64,000 nt of DNA from Silene conica (taxonomy: Eukaryota > Streptophyta > Magnoliopsida > Caryophyllales > Caryophyllaceae). Under the pieces are notes generated by a model. That model saw only the letters and a list, made by a program, of their open reading frames with translations. It had not been told where the DNA came from and did not search any database. Shown here one piece after another: positions 22,964 to 36,855 of the stretch. The position numbers and the translations under genes were made by a program. Numbering within the stretch: the first letter of the stretch is position 1; each line of letters opens with the position of its first letter. The stretch is taken from the NCBI GenBank assembly GCA_029255685.2, contig CM055319.2, positions 13,402,247-13,466,246 of the forward strand. Direction: 5' to 3'.

Positions 22964-24549
22964 CTAATTAACTGCTTGAAATCCCATGCTAGCTCCACTA
23001 CCGTCGCCTCCCTTTCCTCTTGGATCATTAGGATCTTCATTAAATGGTTGTGAACCGGGGTTGCAAGAGTAGAAATACGTCTCCATGGCCTTAAGACGTT
23101 CTCTCATCAACCGCATTTCCTCATCTCTTTCCGCTCTTTCTCGGTCAAGTTGTGATTGCAATTTACTTACAAGAGACGGCTCGTAGGTTTGGCGCGGCTC
23201 ATATGAGGACCTTCTAGCCGGTTCCTTGTAAAACACCCCATGAGCTTGTCCGGCCCCATATACCATACCCTTCTTGTAACCATCCACCAATTTGAACCAA
23301 ATTTCATTATCATCCCGCTCAGGGTGGGCCTCTTTCTCTGCCTCATATGCCTCCTATAACATTAAGAAAATTATATTAGTTAAGCAAAAACAATCATTGT
23401 CGAAGTTAACAAAAAAAACATCATTAGTTGAGAGAAACTATCTTACATATAACTCTTTGTCCTTAGCCTTAATCCAGATTCTTCTCTGCGTCTTTTCGTT
23501 GACCTTGGAATGCGTGTCAAGGAAAAGTTCGGGCATCGTCATCATCGGCTTCTTGCCGCCGTCTTTGTTGCCGCCGTCGTCGTTGTTGCTGCTATCCTTC
23601 TTCTTCTTCCCTCCCTAAATAGGGAAAATTGTTAATATAAGAAGTATAGTATATTCATTCAAAAAAGAGGTATTCATTCAAGACTTACACTAAAAATACG
23701 CGTCAAAAATGATCGTGATCCCCCGTGATGGGTAGGCTCGACCTCCGCATCTTTCTTCCCTCTTCTCTTGTTGATCTTCTTTTGAGCGGACACGGCTTGG
23801 AACTCGGGAGTCTCGCGTTGCTTTAGGAGATCTTGATATTTCTCACCTACAATTAAAAAGTATGTTAGTAGTATTAAGATATTTTCATTAATTCTTGTAT
23901 TTACAAGTGACAAAACTTATATATTACATGTACCTTTTAGATGCTCCGGTTCCTTCTTTCTTTTAACAATCTTGTAGATATAGTCTCTATATCTTGCTTT
24001 ACCAACTTCATGGTACCTATCAAGGACGGATTGTTCATGTTCAGGAGCCCAATAGAAAGATTGCTACACAAAAGAAAAAAACATTAAATGTAATTAGTAG
24101 TTAGCTTAATGAGTTAAAAAAACAACTATAATTAATGCAATTACCCGATACGCATTGAACCAAGCTTCTTTTTGAGCCTTGCTAGCTTTCCCCCAAGAAG
24201 TAGGCACAGGTCCTAACAAGTTCTCCTTTGTGCTAGCAACGACCCCTCGACGAGGAGTCTGATGTCTAAACCTGTAACATAAATTGTTAATTATAACAAA
24301 TCATTTTATTACTTTAAAAATTGAATAATACACATTTAATAAACTAACTAACTCTTACCATAGTCCCGCCGGATCAAGTATAATCCGGTTATCCTGGGTG
24401 TACTGGAACTGTATACCATCGTCCGAGTCCTCATCCACTTGAGGCTCGATCTGTACCTCTTCTTCTACTGGTTCCTCTTCTTCTTGCACGGATGAAATAT
24501 TAGCGCGATTACTGCCACCGCCTCGCACTCTACCTCGACCTCCTGCCAT
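22964..24549 (-). CDS. TNP1/Ptta-En-Spm-like CACTA accessory protein (6 exons)
   Basis: Exons on the - strand: 24549-24359, 24271-24145, 24063-23934, 23846-23689, 23614-23447 and 23353-22964, with consensus GT-AG introns. They sum to 1,164 nt and 387 aa with an intact frame. The product has a Gly/Arg N-terminus and an acidic stretch (about residues 22-46). A basic W/Y-rich middle follows (PTSWGKASKAQKEAWFNAYR, IYKIVKRKKEPEHLK), then a conserved-looking HPERDDNEIWFKLVDGYKKG block and a charged coiled coil (QSQLDRERAERDEEMRLMRE). I relate it to the plant transposase_24 (Ptta/En/Spm) family by these patterns. The likely role is binding of the subterminal repeats. It is not the DDE transposase itself. 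An intron acceptor directly before the ATG suggests a 5' UTR intron. Confidence 0.75.
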
Positions 24550-24630
24550 CTACAATCACATAAATGAAAATATTAGTAGGTGAAGAAAAAACATAAAATA
24601 AACCTAACAAGCATGAATTTAAATTGTACA

Positions 24631-25861
24631 TGTAACACCCCCATTTATTTAAGAGCCTTTAGCAAGACATTCTCAAATAAATAGAGCTGTTACCATCTCG
24701 GAATGACCGAGGTAGTGAATAACAAGTAAACAAACCAAAGTACTTTATATAAAAACCGATTAAATTTAAACTTTTGATATTACATCGATTACACAAAGAA
24801 TAAAACACAACTGATAACATCTAACTATGTGATCTAATTCTAAGTAGGTCCAAGCCATGTCTCTCTCTCCTTGCCCAAGCTCTTAGTCCACCTGTCTCTG
24901 ACCTGTAGAATCTACTCCCCATTCCGGATCATCGTAGGTGTACACGAATACACTGTCAACCTCGCGGTTGAGTAGGGTAACACAATAATAAATAATGCAA
25001 CAAGTATGATATGCAGTGCCATGATATGCTCGAGCTCAATCACAATCTCAATCTCAAACCCGTAACACCCAGCCATACCGAACCTCCCGGCAGACTATAA
25101 TCGGCCGTCGCCGAACACCAGCATAACAGCTGAGGTCACCAGGTCTAGTCCTGCAGAACTAACCTGGGCCCAATAATATCTCATCAATAATATCTCATCA
25201 TCTCAAATCCGTATCCAATGCATATGCCATGCTTATGTATGCAATATAAAAATGTTCAACCACTATATATCATTCTCATAATAATCACACTTGCATCCAT
25301 AACATACAATATACACATCCATTCAAAGTACGTCAAAGAATATGGTACCAGTGTATCCTACCTGGATAGCAATATAGTCCAATAGCAAGCCAGTGAGTCA
25401 ACAGAATAATGACACTTCAAAAATCGTCACCTAACAATATAATATACGTAATCACTAACTAATACAATTATGCAAACTAATATAATATATAAATCATTTC
25501 AATTAGTTATTCGTTCATATTTATATTTGATTGCTCATAACCATGTACATGTAATTATCACAATATTATATCAATAATCGCTTATTAACAAATATATTGA
25601 ACTACTTATAAAAACATTATAATAAATTTATCCCACACTAACAATTGAAAACATACTAATTATAGTATACCATTCTAATAATCAATTATTACTACTTATA
25701 ATAAAATAGAATACTCAAACATTAGTATCAATATTAATACAACAACAATAACATAAACAATAATAATAATGATATAAATAATAATGGCAATGCAAACAAA
25801 AGGAATAATACCAAAAATAATCATAATACTAGTGATAGTAATATATAATAATAATAATAAC

Positions 25862-25900
<39 letters not shown>

Positions 25901-27644
25901 CAAACAAAAGCAACAACACAACAGCCCCTAACTTACGCAAAGAAACCAGACCAGTAGCAACACGCGAACATGACCGTAACCGACACCCATGATCAGCCAA
26001 CTTCCAGCCCACTTCGACACCTCTCTGCCGCCTTACCCGCCACCATACCACCGTGACTACCATCCCCGGACTATGGTGCACCTATTGACACCTACCACCA
26101 CCCCTGACTCGACCCATATAGCCATCGACACCAGTCCCAAGACCCACTGGTCATAGCCATTTCTTCCTTTTCTTTTCCGTGTACACTATGTTTACCCAGT
26201 GATAAACACCAGCCCAACCACCAATAACCACCACCAAAGGACCCTACAACAACCTTGCACCATGAAGTAACCCCAGACACCAACCACGACACTAGACTTG
26301 CCCTAACCAGCCATCGAAATCAATCCCAAAACACGCTGGTTGTCAACATCAGTCCTTGGTTCCTGTACCTGTGTTTCACACCCCTCCTGCAAACACCTCT
26401 TTAACCACTTGCTAAAACCACCCTCGTCACAACTAACCACCACCCACGACACCTCACCATACCCCCGAGCCCCTGGTGTCAGCCATTAACCTTCGACGCC
26501 ACTCAAACCTCTGATACAACCACCCCAAAGTCCCTGACTACCCAGACCCTGTTCTCGCAAGTTCCAGCGACTATACAAACACGACTGTTCCTCTAGACCT
26601 TCCGACCACCACTACCCATTCCCACACCAACATCACACCCTCCTAACTCCCCATCATCAATACTCATGACTCACGACAGTAAACAACCCAAAAACATAAC
26701 GAAATGACACCCATAAACAAACACCGTCACAAAGCATATAAACAGAGTATAACATGTATGGTCTTGTCGACAAGTTCACGGTGGTTTTAGTGACACCAAC
26801 AGTGGTCCCCTAGTGGTTTGATGATGAAGAACATATTATCGACACTACAAGGATTATGTACAACCAAGAAACACACAAAAATACGGTCTGGAAGGGTACA
26901 AAAACTACTTACGATTTACCGCTGCGAAAAGGATGCAAGCAATGCTGGTGGTTGTTTTCTTCGTGTGTTCCCTTCACCGTCTGTTCCTAGCAATCCTCAC
27001 GGTGGTCAGAGTAGGGTTTATGGGTGTAGGTGGAGTATGGAGGCTGACGGAGTATAGGAAAAATTAGGGTTTATGTTTGAGTTATTATGTCGACTTATTG
27101 TTGAAAGAGTATACTCGATGGAGGCGTGGACTAGCTAGGGTTTCCATAGGGTTTTGTTGGGTTGAATTTAGTCATGGTTCTCATAATCAACCCGAGCCCA
27201 AGACCGTCACGCATCTCGAGAACTTATACTCCGTTCCGATTCATAACTTAAAAGAAAAATAACATATAAATATTTATACTAGTTTAGTTATGTCACTTAG
27301 TATTAGTAAATTTATGTTCGATTAATTATAAGAATATACAAAATTAGGATTTAAATAAAATTACGACTGAAATCATAAAACAAGTATAGGTGGAAAATAA
27401 ATATAAATAGAAAATATATTTAATTATAAATATATTATCAAAATTAAAGAAATACGAATAAAATGACATTTTATGAATTAATCATGAAATACAAATGGGT
27501 TATGAAATACGAAATAATCATAGAAATATGATTTATAAAATAATAATAGTTTTCGTGAAATACTTTATAAACATTCCGTTCGAAATACTTGTATAATACA
27601 TGGTTTGACTGTCAATGACCGAGACTAAAATACGGGGTATTACA
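24631..27644 (-). repeat. LTR 1 of the triple-LTR array (3' LTR)
   Basis: 3,014 bp, TG...CA ends. The open frames inside, including those with Tyr runs, come from an (AAT)n microsatellite and ordinary LTR sequence and are not genes. Confidence 0.9.
25845..25899. repeat. (AAT)n microsatellite in LTR 1
   Basis: An AAT run with one interrupting C. Homologous runs lie at about 31,468-31,533 in LTR 2 and 36,802-36,853 in LTR 3 and differ in length. They account for much of the length difference between LTRs once the MITE in LTR 2 is discounted. Confidence 0.9.
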
Positions 27645-29957
27645 GTCTTCCCTCCTTAAAAAGAACTTCGTCCCCGAAGTTCACCATACTACCTATCACC
27701 TAACCAAAATCAACTGACACCCTCTACTCTAGGTCACTACCAACAGAAATGGTATATGTTACACAGAACATATAACAAGTATGAAACAATCGCAAGTAAC
27801 ACTTATATAAGCTTCAAAACGCGAAATGTCACATTCTACCTTCGTTAAGAAAACTTTGTCCCCAAAGTTCCCAAAGTTTAACACATAACTACATAAAAGG
27901 ATGCTTCACAAATTACAATACAATACATAACAGAAGTGATCAACATTATCAAGTATATTCAAACAATCACGACATACCAATTTGCCATATCATAACTCAT
28001 TAAGATTTTACAATCCTATCCTCCTTAAGACATGGTTACGTCCTCGTAACCCCATAAAAAAAAAAATTCCACATTCAACGCTCAAGAAGATTACTCAAAA
28101 CAACAATCACAAATCATATGGTAAGTTACTTACTCTATACTAGCCAACTAGCATCTGTATAATTGAAACTACTTTATATAAAACTCACGGAAATAAATAA
28201 GGTTATATTATCATATAATAAAGTTCATATACATATCATATGCCTACTATTCATGCTACAAAAGCCATATCAGGATATCACATTGTTACATCACATAATT
28301 CATATTTAATTAAAATTTTATATGAAAACTTACATAACTTACAATTTCAACAATCATACATCACGCTGCAACTTCCAAAAAAAAAAAAAAAAAATCATAA
28401 TTATTAACCGCTTAGACATTTTGTGAGACATTATAGTTTTTAGAAAATATAATAAATTAACTATTCATAGGAAAAAGAATCACTTGCAAAGCTTAAGGAC
28501 ATTATTGACAACAAATTTTACAACTCGATTGGTCTGAACAAAACTTTACAGCACTTAGACAGAAGTTTCAACATATTGCAAAAATCATTATTAAATATCG
28601 ACTCGTTAAGATTTTACGTGGCTTGTCATTTTGAAAACGTGAATGAAAATTCTAAATATTGGAGTTGGAATTACGCATAAACAGTAACACCGTTTAAATG
28701 ATTTCTTTTGCAAAAACATGAGTCAAAAGAGAATCGGGTAGTAACAATCTGACCACTGTCAACTAAAATATTTATTTCTCGCAAAATATAACTCATATAC
28801 ACATGAAACCAAAAGCATCGAGAAGCTAAATCAGATGGGTATCACACATAAAATTTTCACATTCATATAGAGATCACATTGCAAATGGTAGTTCGTACAA
28901 ACAAGGTAAAATTCTGAAAATTTATTACAAATCTTGGTTTCTAAAAAAAAATTGCTTCACATTATCACATTTAAACATAATCATTCCTTCTCTAGAACGT
29001 GTGAACATGTCATTTGAAGCATTGAAATCACATTGCACCATATTAGCAATTATTCATCATTTCCAACTAAAATTGTCATCCAGAAAGCGGTAAAGATTGT
29101 GAAACTGGAAAGTATAATCAATTAAATAATTATATAAGTATAAACAATGCATTAGCTTCTACTATCGCAATAAACACAGCATATTTAAGTACGTAATACA
29201 TCCTAGAAATCACGAAGGTGCTACTTATTATCAAGTCATTACGCATCATTATACTATATCTCTACCTAAGGGTACAAGGATCATATAGCCGCAAGCATTT
29301 CACCAGACATAGATTAATATAACATATAAATCTGGTCATTCTTATTCAATACAAAACAATATATTACATAGTTGCAATAGTCGTTTAGTGACCAGATATC
29401 ATATAGACATTTCATAACACCAAAATCATATGATCATATCACTCCAAATTATTGTTCAATAAATATATAACCATTCTCTGAAAATTTCAGTTCACTCATT
29501 CAGATCAGTCAGCATTTTAAGATCGGTCATATTCGTCTAATGCACATCATCATACAAGTCAAGCTTATATTTCAAAAATCACATTCCAATTTTCATGTTC
29601 CCAATACTTGAAAATCATACATCTCAATCAACATTCAATATAAGTCTCATACAACACAGATCTTCAACCATATTTTACATCATACTTACCTCATTCCTTT
29701 TTCTGCGAAAACGTTAGTACAATATATATATATATTGGGTCATGTCCTTTATTCTATACTACCCACGCTCTACATCCCTCAAGGGTGACCAGGTTAGACT
29801 GAAAGGGCCAGTGGCTTGGTTTGAGGGGGCCCCTAACTCATCCCAATCCCGGGGCTCCTAACAGTTACTAGCCTGGGGTTCATTTTATTTGACTCTTCCT
29901 ATGTTCATTATTTTTCATTTTGTTTAGGCCTGAGGATCGTTTGCTCTGATACCACTT
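27645..29957 (-). other. non-coding interior, copy 1, of the triple-LTR array
   Basis: 2,313 bp of AT-rich DNA with no frame of note. Next to LTR 1 is a PPT-like tract (TTAAGGAGGGAAGAC on the - strand). Next to LTR 2 is the primer-binding site. No gag, protease, RT or integrase signature is visible in either orientation. Confidence 0.85.
29943..29957 (-). promoter_or_regulatory. primer-binding site matching initiator tRNA-Met
   Basis: On the - strand TGGTATCAGAGC directly follows the 5' LTR boundary, the standard plant iMet primer site. The same site recurs before LTR 3 at about 35,574-35,588. Confidence 0.9.
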
Positions 29958-31486
29958 TGTAACACCCCCATTTATTTAAGAGCCTTTAGCAAGACATTCT
30001 CAAATAAATAGAGCTGTTACCATCTCGGAATGACCGAGGTAGTGAATAACAAGTAAACAAACCAAAGTACTTTATATAAAAACCGATTAAATTTAAACTT
30101 TTGATATTACATCGATTACACAAAGAATAAAACACAACTGATAACATCTAACTATGTGATCTAATTCTAAGTAGGTCCAAGCCATGTCTCTCTCTCCTTG
30201 CCCAAGCTCTTAGTCCACCTGTCTCTGACCTGTAGAATCTACTCCCCATTCCGGATCATCGTAGGTGTACACGAATACACTGTCAACCTCGCGGTTGAGT
30301 AGGGTAACACAATAATAAATAATGCAACAAGTATGATATGCAGTGCCATGATATGCTCGAGCTCAATCACAATCTCAATCTCAAACCCGTAACACCCAGC
30401 CATACCGAACCTCCCGGCAGACTATAATCGGCCGTCGCCGAACACCAGCATAACAGCTGAGGTCACCAGGTCTAGTCCTGCAGAACTAACCTGGGCCCAA
30501 TAATATCTCATCAATAATATCTCATCATCTCAAATCCGTATCCAATGCATATGCCATGCTTATGTATGCAATATAAAAATGTTCAACCACTATATATCAT
30601 TCTCATAATAATCACACTTGCATCCATAACATACAATATACACATCCATTCAAAGTACGTCAAAGAATATGGTACCAGTGTATCCTACCTGGATAGCAAT
30701 ATAGTCCAATAGCAAGCCAGTGAGTCAACAGAATAATGACACTTCAAAAATCGTCACCTAACAATATAATATACGTAATCACTAACTAATACAATTATGC
30801 AAACTAATATAATATATAAATCATTTCAATTAGTTATTCGTTCATATTTATATTTGATTGCTCATAACCATGTACATGTAATTATCACAATATTATATCA
30901 ATAATCGCTTATTAACAAATATATTCAACTACTTATAAAAACATTATAATAAATTTATCCCACACTAACAATTGAAAACATACTAAGGGCTTGTTTGGTT
31001 GACATAGGGGAATTAAAGTTCCCGGGAACTTCAAGATCACATGAATTTCCAATTCATGTGAATTCGCAAAAAGTGTTTGGTTCGCATATGGGAAGTTAAT
31101 TCATGCGGGAAGTTCTATTGACCAAGGGGGGACTTGGTGAGTAACTTCCCACATAATGGAGGAAGTAAATTCATGTGGGAAGTTCTACTTCCCATGATAT
31201 TGGCAACCAAACAACAACATAATTTTACACTTCCCAGGAAGTTCAACATCCCATGATTTTAACGGGTAACCAAACAAGCCCTAATTATAGTATACCATTC
31301 TAATAATCAATTATTACTACTTATAATAAAATAGAATACTCAAACATTAGTATCAATATTAATACAACAACAATAACATAAACAATAATAATAATGATAT
31401 AAATAATAATGGCAATGCAAACAAAAGGAATAATACCAAAAATAATCATAATACTAGTGATAGTAATATATAATAATAATAATAAC

Positions 31487-31534
<48 letters not shown>

Positions 31535-33278
31535 CAAACAAAAGCAACAACACAACAGCCCCTAACTTACGCAAAGAAACCAGACCAGCAGCAACACGCG
31601 AACATGACCGTAACCGACACCCATGATCAGCCAACTTCCAGCCCACTTCGACACCTCTCTGCCGCCTTACCCGCCACCATACCACCGTGACTACCATCCC
31701 CGGACTATGGTGCACCTATTGACACCTACCACCACCCCTGACTCGACCCATATAGCCATCGACACCAGTCCCAAGACCCACTGGTCATAGCCATTTCTTC
31801 CTTTTCTTTTCCGTGTACACTATGTTTACCCAGTGATAAACACCAGCCCAACCACCAATAACCACCACCAAAGGACCCTACAACAACCTTGCACCATGAA
31901 GTAACCCCAGACACCAACCACGACACTAGACTTGCCCTAACCAGCCATCGAAATCAATCCCAAAACACGCTGGTTGTCAACATCAGTCCTTGGTTCCTGT
32001 ACCTGTGTTTCACACCCCTCCTGCAAACACCTCTTTAACCACTTGCTAAAACCACCCTCGTCACAACTAACCACCACCCACGACACCTCACCATACCCCC
32101 GAGCCCCTGGTGTCAGCCATTAACCTTCGACGCCACTCAAACCTCTGATACAACCACCCCAAAGTCCCTGACTACCCAGACCCTGTTCTCGCAAGTTCCA
32201 GCGACTATACAAACACGACTGTTCCTCTAGACCTTCCGACCACCACTACCCATTCCCACACCAACATCACACCCTCCTAACTCCCCATCATCAATACTCG
32301 TGACTCACGACAGTAAACAACCCAAAAACATAACGAAATGACACCCATAAACAAACACCGTCACAAAGCATATAAACAGAGTATAACATGTATGGTCTTG
32401 TCGACAAGTTCACGGTGGTTTTAGTGACACCAACAGTGGTCCCCTAGTGGTTTGATGATGAAGAACATATTATCGACACTACAAGGATTATGTACAACCA
32501 AGAAACACACAAAAATACGGTCTGGAAGGGTACAAAAACTACTTACGATTTACTGCTGCGAAAAGGATGCAAGCAATGCTGGTGGTTGTTTTCTTCGTGT
32601 GTTCCCTTCACCGTCTGTTCCTAGCAATCCTCACGGTGGTCAGAGTAGGGTTTATGGGTGTAGGTGGAGTATGGAGGCTGACGGAGTATAGGAAAAATTA
32701 GGGTTTATGTTTGAGTTATTATGTCGACTTATTGTTGAAAGAGTATACTCGATGGAGGCGTGGACTAGCTAGGGTTTCCATAGGGTTTTGTTGGGTTGAA
32801 TTTAGTCATGGTTCTCATAATCAACCCGAGCCCAAGACCGTCACACATCTCGAGAACTTATACTCCGTTCCGATTCATAACTTAAAAGAAAAATAACATA
32901 TAAATATTTATACTAGTTTAGTTATGTCACTTAGTATTAGTAAATTTATGTTCGATTAATTATAAGAATATACAAAATTAGGATTTAAATAAAATTACGA
33001 CTGAAATCATAAAACAAGTATAGGTGGAAAATAAATATAAATAGAAAATATATTTAATTATAAATATATTATCAAAATTAAAGAAATACGAATAAAATGA
33101 CATTTTATGAATTAATCATGAAATACAAATGGGTTATGAAATACGAAATAATCATAGAAATATGATTTATAAAATAATAATAGTTTTCGTGAAATACTTT
33201 ATAAACATTCCGTTCGAAATACTTGTATAATACATGGTTTGACTGTCAATGACCGAGACTAAAATACGGGGTATTACA
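29958..33278 (-). repeat. LTR 2 (middle LTR) of the triple-LTR array
   Basis: 3,321 bp; the excess over its neighbours is a 295-bp MITE plus its TAA duplication and a longer (AAT)n tract. Otherwise it is nearly identical to LTR 1 and LTR 3. Confidence 0.9.
30987..31281. mobile_element. Harbinger-type MITE in the middle LTR only
   Basis: 295 bp, ends GGGCTTGTTTGGTTGAC and GGTAACCAAACAAGCCC, flanked by TAA (30984-30986 and 31282-31284). The empty site CATACTAATTATAG is preserved in LTR 1 and LTR 3, so the insertion is directly demonstrated within the window. Confidence 0.95.
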
Positions 33279-35588
33279 GTCTTCCCTCCTTAAAAAGAAC
33301 TTCGTCCCCGAAGTTCACCATACTACCTATCACCTAACCAAAATCAACTGACACCCTCTACTCTAGGTCACTACCAACAGAAATGGTATATGTTACACAG
33401 AACATATAACAAGTATGAAACAATCGCAAGTAACACTTATATAAGCTTCAAAACGCGAAATGTCACATTCTACCTTCGTTAAGAAAACTTTGTCCCCAAA
33501 GTTCCCAAAGTTTAACACATAACTACATAAAAGGATGCTTCACAAATTACAATACAATACATAACAGAAGTGATCAACATTATCAAGTATATTCAAACAA
33601 TCACGACATACCAATTTGCCATATCATAACTCATTAAGATTTTACAATCCTATCCTCCTTAAGACATGGTTACGTCCTCGTAACCCCATAAAAAAAAAAT
33701 TCCACATTCAACGCTCAAGAAGATTACTCAAAACAACAATCACAAATCATATGGTAAGTTACTTACTCTATACTAGCCAACTAGCATCTGTATAATTGAA
33801 ACTACTTTATATAAAACTCACGGAAATAAATAAGGTTATATTATCATATAATAAAGTTCATATACATATCATATGCCTACTATTCATGCTACAAAAGCCA
33901 TATCAGGATATCACATTGTTACATCACATAATTCATATTTAATTAAAATTTTATATGAAAACTTATATAACTTACAATTTCAACAATCATACATCACGCT
34001 GCAACTTCCAAAAAAAAAAAAAAAATCATAATTATTAACCGCTTAGACATTTTGTGAGACATTATAGTTTTTAGAAAATATAATAAATTAACTATTCATA
34101 GGAAAAAGAATCACTTGCAAAGCTTAAGGACATTATTGACAACAAATTTTACAACTCGATTGGTCTGAACAAAACTTTACAGCACTTAGACAGAAGTTTC
34201 AACATATTGCAAAAATCATTATTAAATATCGACTCGTTAAGATTTTACGTGGCTTGTCATTTTGAAAACGTGAATGAAAATTCTAAATATTGGAGTTGGA
34301 ATTACGCATAAACAGTAACACCGTTTAAATGATTTCTTTTGCAAAAACATGAGTCAAAAGAGAATCGGGTAGTAACAATCTGACCACTGTCAACTAAAAT
34401 ATTTATTTCTCGCAAAATATAACTCATATACACATGAAACCAAAAGCATCGAGAAGCTAAATCAGATGGGTATCACACATAAAATTTTCACATTCATATA
34501 GAGATCACATTGCAAATGGTAGTTCGTACAAACAAGGTAAAATTCTGAAAATTTATTACAAATCTTGGTTTCTAAAAAAAAATTGCTTCACATTATCACA
34601 TTTAAACATAATCATTCCTTCTCTAGAACGTGTGAACATGTCATTTGAAGCATTGAAATCACATTGCACCATATTAGCAATTATTCATCATTTCCAACTA
34701 AAATTGTCATCCAGAAAGCGGTAAAGATTGTGAAACTGGAAAGTATAATCAATTAAATAATTATATAAGTATAAACAATGCATTAGCTTCTACTATCGCA
34801 ATAAACACAACATATTTAAGTACGTAATACATCCTAGAAATCACGAAGGTGCTACTTATTATCAAGTCATTACGCATCATTATACTATATCTCTACCTAA
34901 GGGTACAAGGATCATATAGCCGCAAGCATTTCACCAGACATAGATTAATATAACATATAAATCTGGTCATTCTTATTCAATACAAAACAATATATTACAT
35001 AGTTGCAATAGTCGTTTAGTGACCAGATATCATATAGACATTTCATAACACCAAAATCATATGATCATATCACTCCAAATTATTGTTCAATAAATATATA
35101 ACCATTCTCTGAAAATTTCAGTTCACTCATTCAGATCAGTCAGCATTTTAAGATCGGTCATATTCGTCTAATGCACATCATCATACAAGTCAAGCTTATA
35201 TTTCAAAAATCACATTCCAATTTTCATGTTCCCAATACTTGAAAATCATACATCTCAATCAACATTCAATATAAGTCTCATACAACACAGATCTTCAACC
35301 ATATTTTACATCATACTTACCTCATTCCTTTTTCTGCGAAAACGTTAGTACAATATATATATATATTGGGTCATGTCCTTTATTCTATACTACCCACGCT
35401 CTACATCCCTCAAGGGTGACCAGGTTAGACTGAAAGGGCCAGTGGCTTGGTTTGAGGGGGCCCCTAACTCATCCCAATCCCGGGGCTCCTAACAGTTACT
35501 AGCCTGGGGTTCATTTTATTTGACTCTTCCTATGTTCATTATTTTTCATTTTGTTTAGGCCTGAGGATCGTTTGCTCTGATACCACTT
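33279..35588 (-). other. non-coding interior, copy 2, of the triple-LTR array
   Basis: 2,310 bp, nearly identical to copy 1; differences I noticed are A-run lengths and a few single bases. The same PPT-like tract and iMet primer site are at its ends. Confidence 0.9.
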
Positions 35589-36819
35589 TGTAACACCCCC
35601 ATTTATTTAAGAGCCTTTAGCAAGACATTCTCAAATAAATAGAGCTGTTACCATCTCGGAATGACCGAGGTAGTGAATAACAAGTAAACAAACCAAAGTA
35701 CTTTATATAAAAACCGATTAAATTTAAACTTTTGATATTACATCGATTACACAAAGAATAAAACACAACTGATAACATCTAACTATGTGATCTAATTCTA
35801 AGTAGGTCCAAGCCATGTCTCTCTCTCCTTGCCCAAGCTCTTAGTCCACCTGTCTCTGACCTGTAGAATCTACTCCCCATTCCGGATCATCGTAGGTGTA
35901 CACGAATACACTGTCAACCTCGCGGTTGAGTAGGGTAACACAATAATAAATAATGCAACAAGTATGATATGCAGTGCCATGATATGCTCGAGCTCAATCA
36001 CAATCTCAATCTCAAACCCGTAACACCCAGCCATACCGAACCTCCCGGCAGACTATAATCGGCCGTCGCCGAACACCAGCATAACAGCTGAGGTCACCAG
36101 GTCTAGTCCTGCAGAACTAACCTGGGCCCAATAATATCTCATCAATAATATCTCATCATCTCAAATCCGTATCCAATGCATATGCCATGCTTATGTATGC
36201 AATATAAAAATGTTCAACCACTATATATCATTCTCATAATAATCACACTTGCATCCATAACATACAATATACACATCCATTCAAAGTACGTCAAAGAATA
36301 TGGTACCAGTGTATCCTACCTGGATAGCAATATAGTCCAATAGCAAGCCAGTGAGTCAACAGAATAATGACACTTCAAAAATCGTCACCTAACAATATAA
36401 TATACGTAATCACTAACTAATACAATTATGCAAACTAATATAATATATAAATCATTTCAATTAGTTATTCGTTCATATTTATATTTGATTGCTCATAACC
36501 ATGTACATGTAATTATCACAATATTATATCAATAATCGCTTATTAACAAATATATTGAACTACTTATAAAAACATTATAATAAATTTATCCCACACTAAC
36601 AATTGAAAACATACTAATTATAGTATACCATTCTAATAATCAATTATTACTACTTATAATAAAATAGAATACTCAAACATTAGTATCAATATTAATACAA
36701 CAACAATAACATAAACAATAATAATAATGATATAAATAATAATGGCAATGCAAACAAAAGGAATAATACCAAAAATAATCATAATACTAGTGATAGTAAT
36801 ATATAATAATAATAATAAC

Positions 36820-36855
<36 letters not shown>

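Noticed and set aside
25821-26081. 86-aa - strand frame with a long Tyr run (repeated at 31,446 and 36,779)
   Set aside because: The Tyr run is the (AAT)n microsatellite read in one frame, and the frame lies wholly inside an LTR; length varies with the repeat.
26092-26292. 66-aa - strand frames repeated three times (also 31,726 and 37,047)
   Set aside because: They recur only because they lie in the three LTR copies; no domain and no sign of coding constraint.
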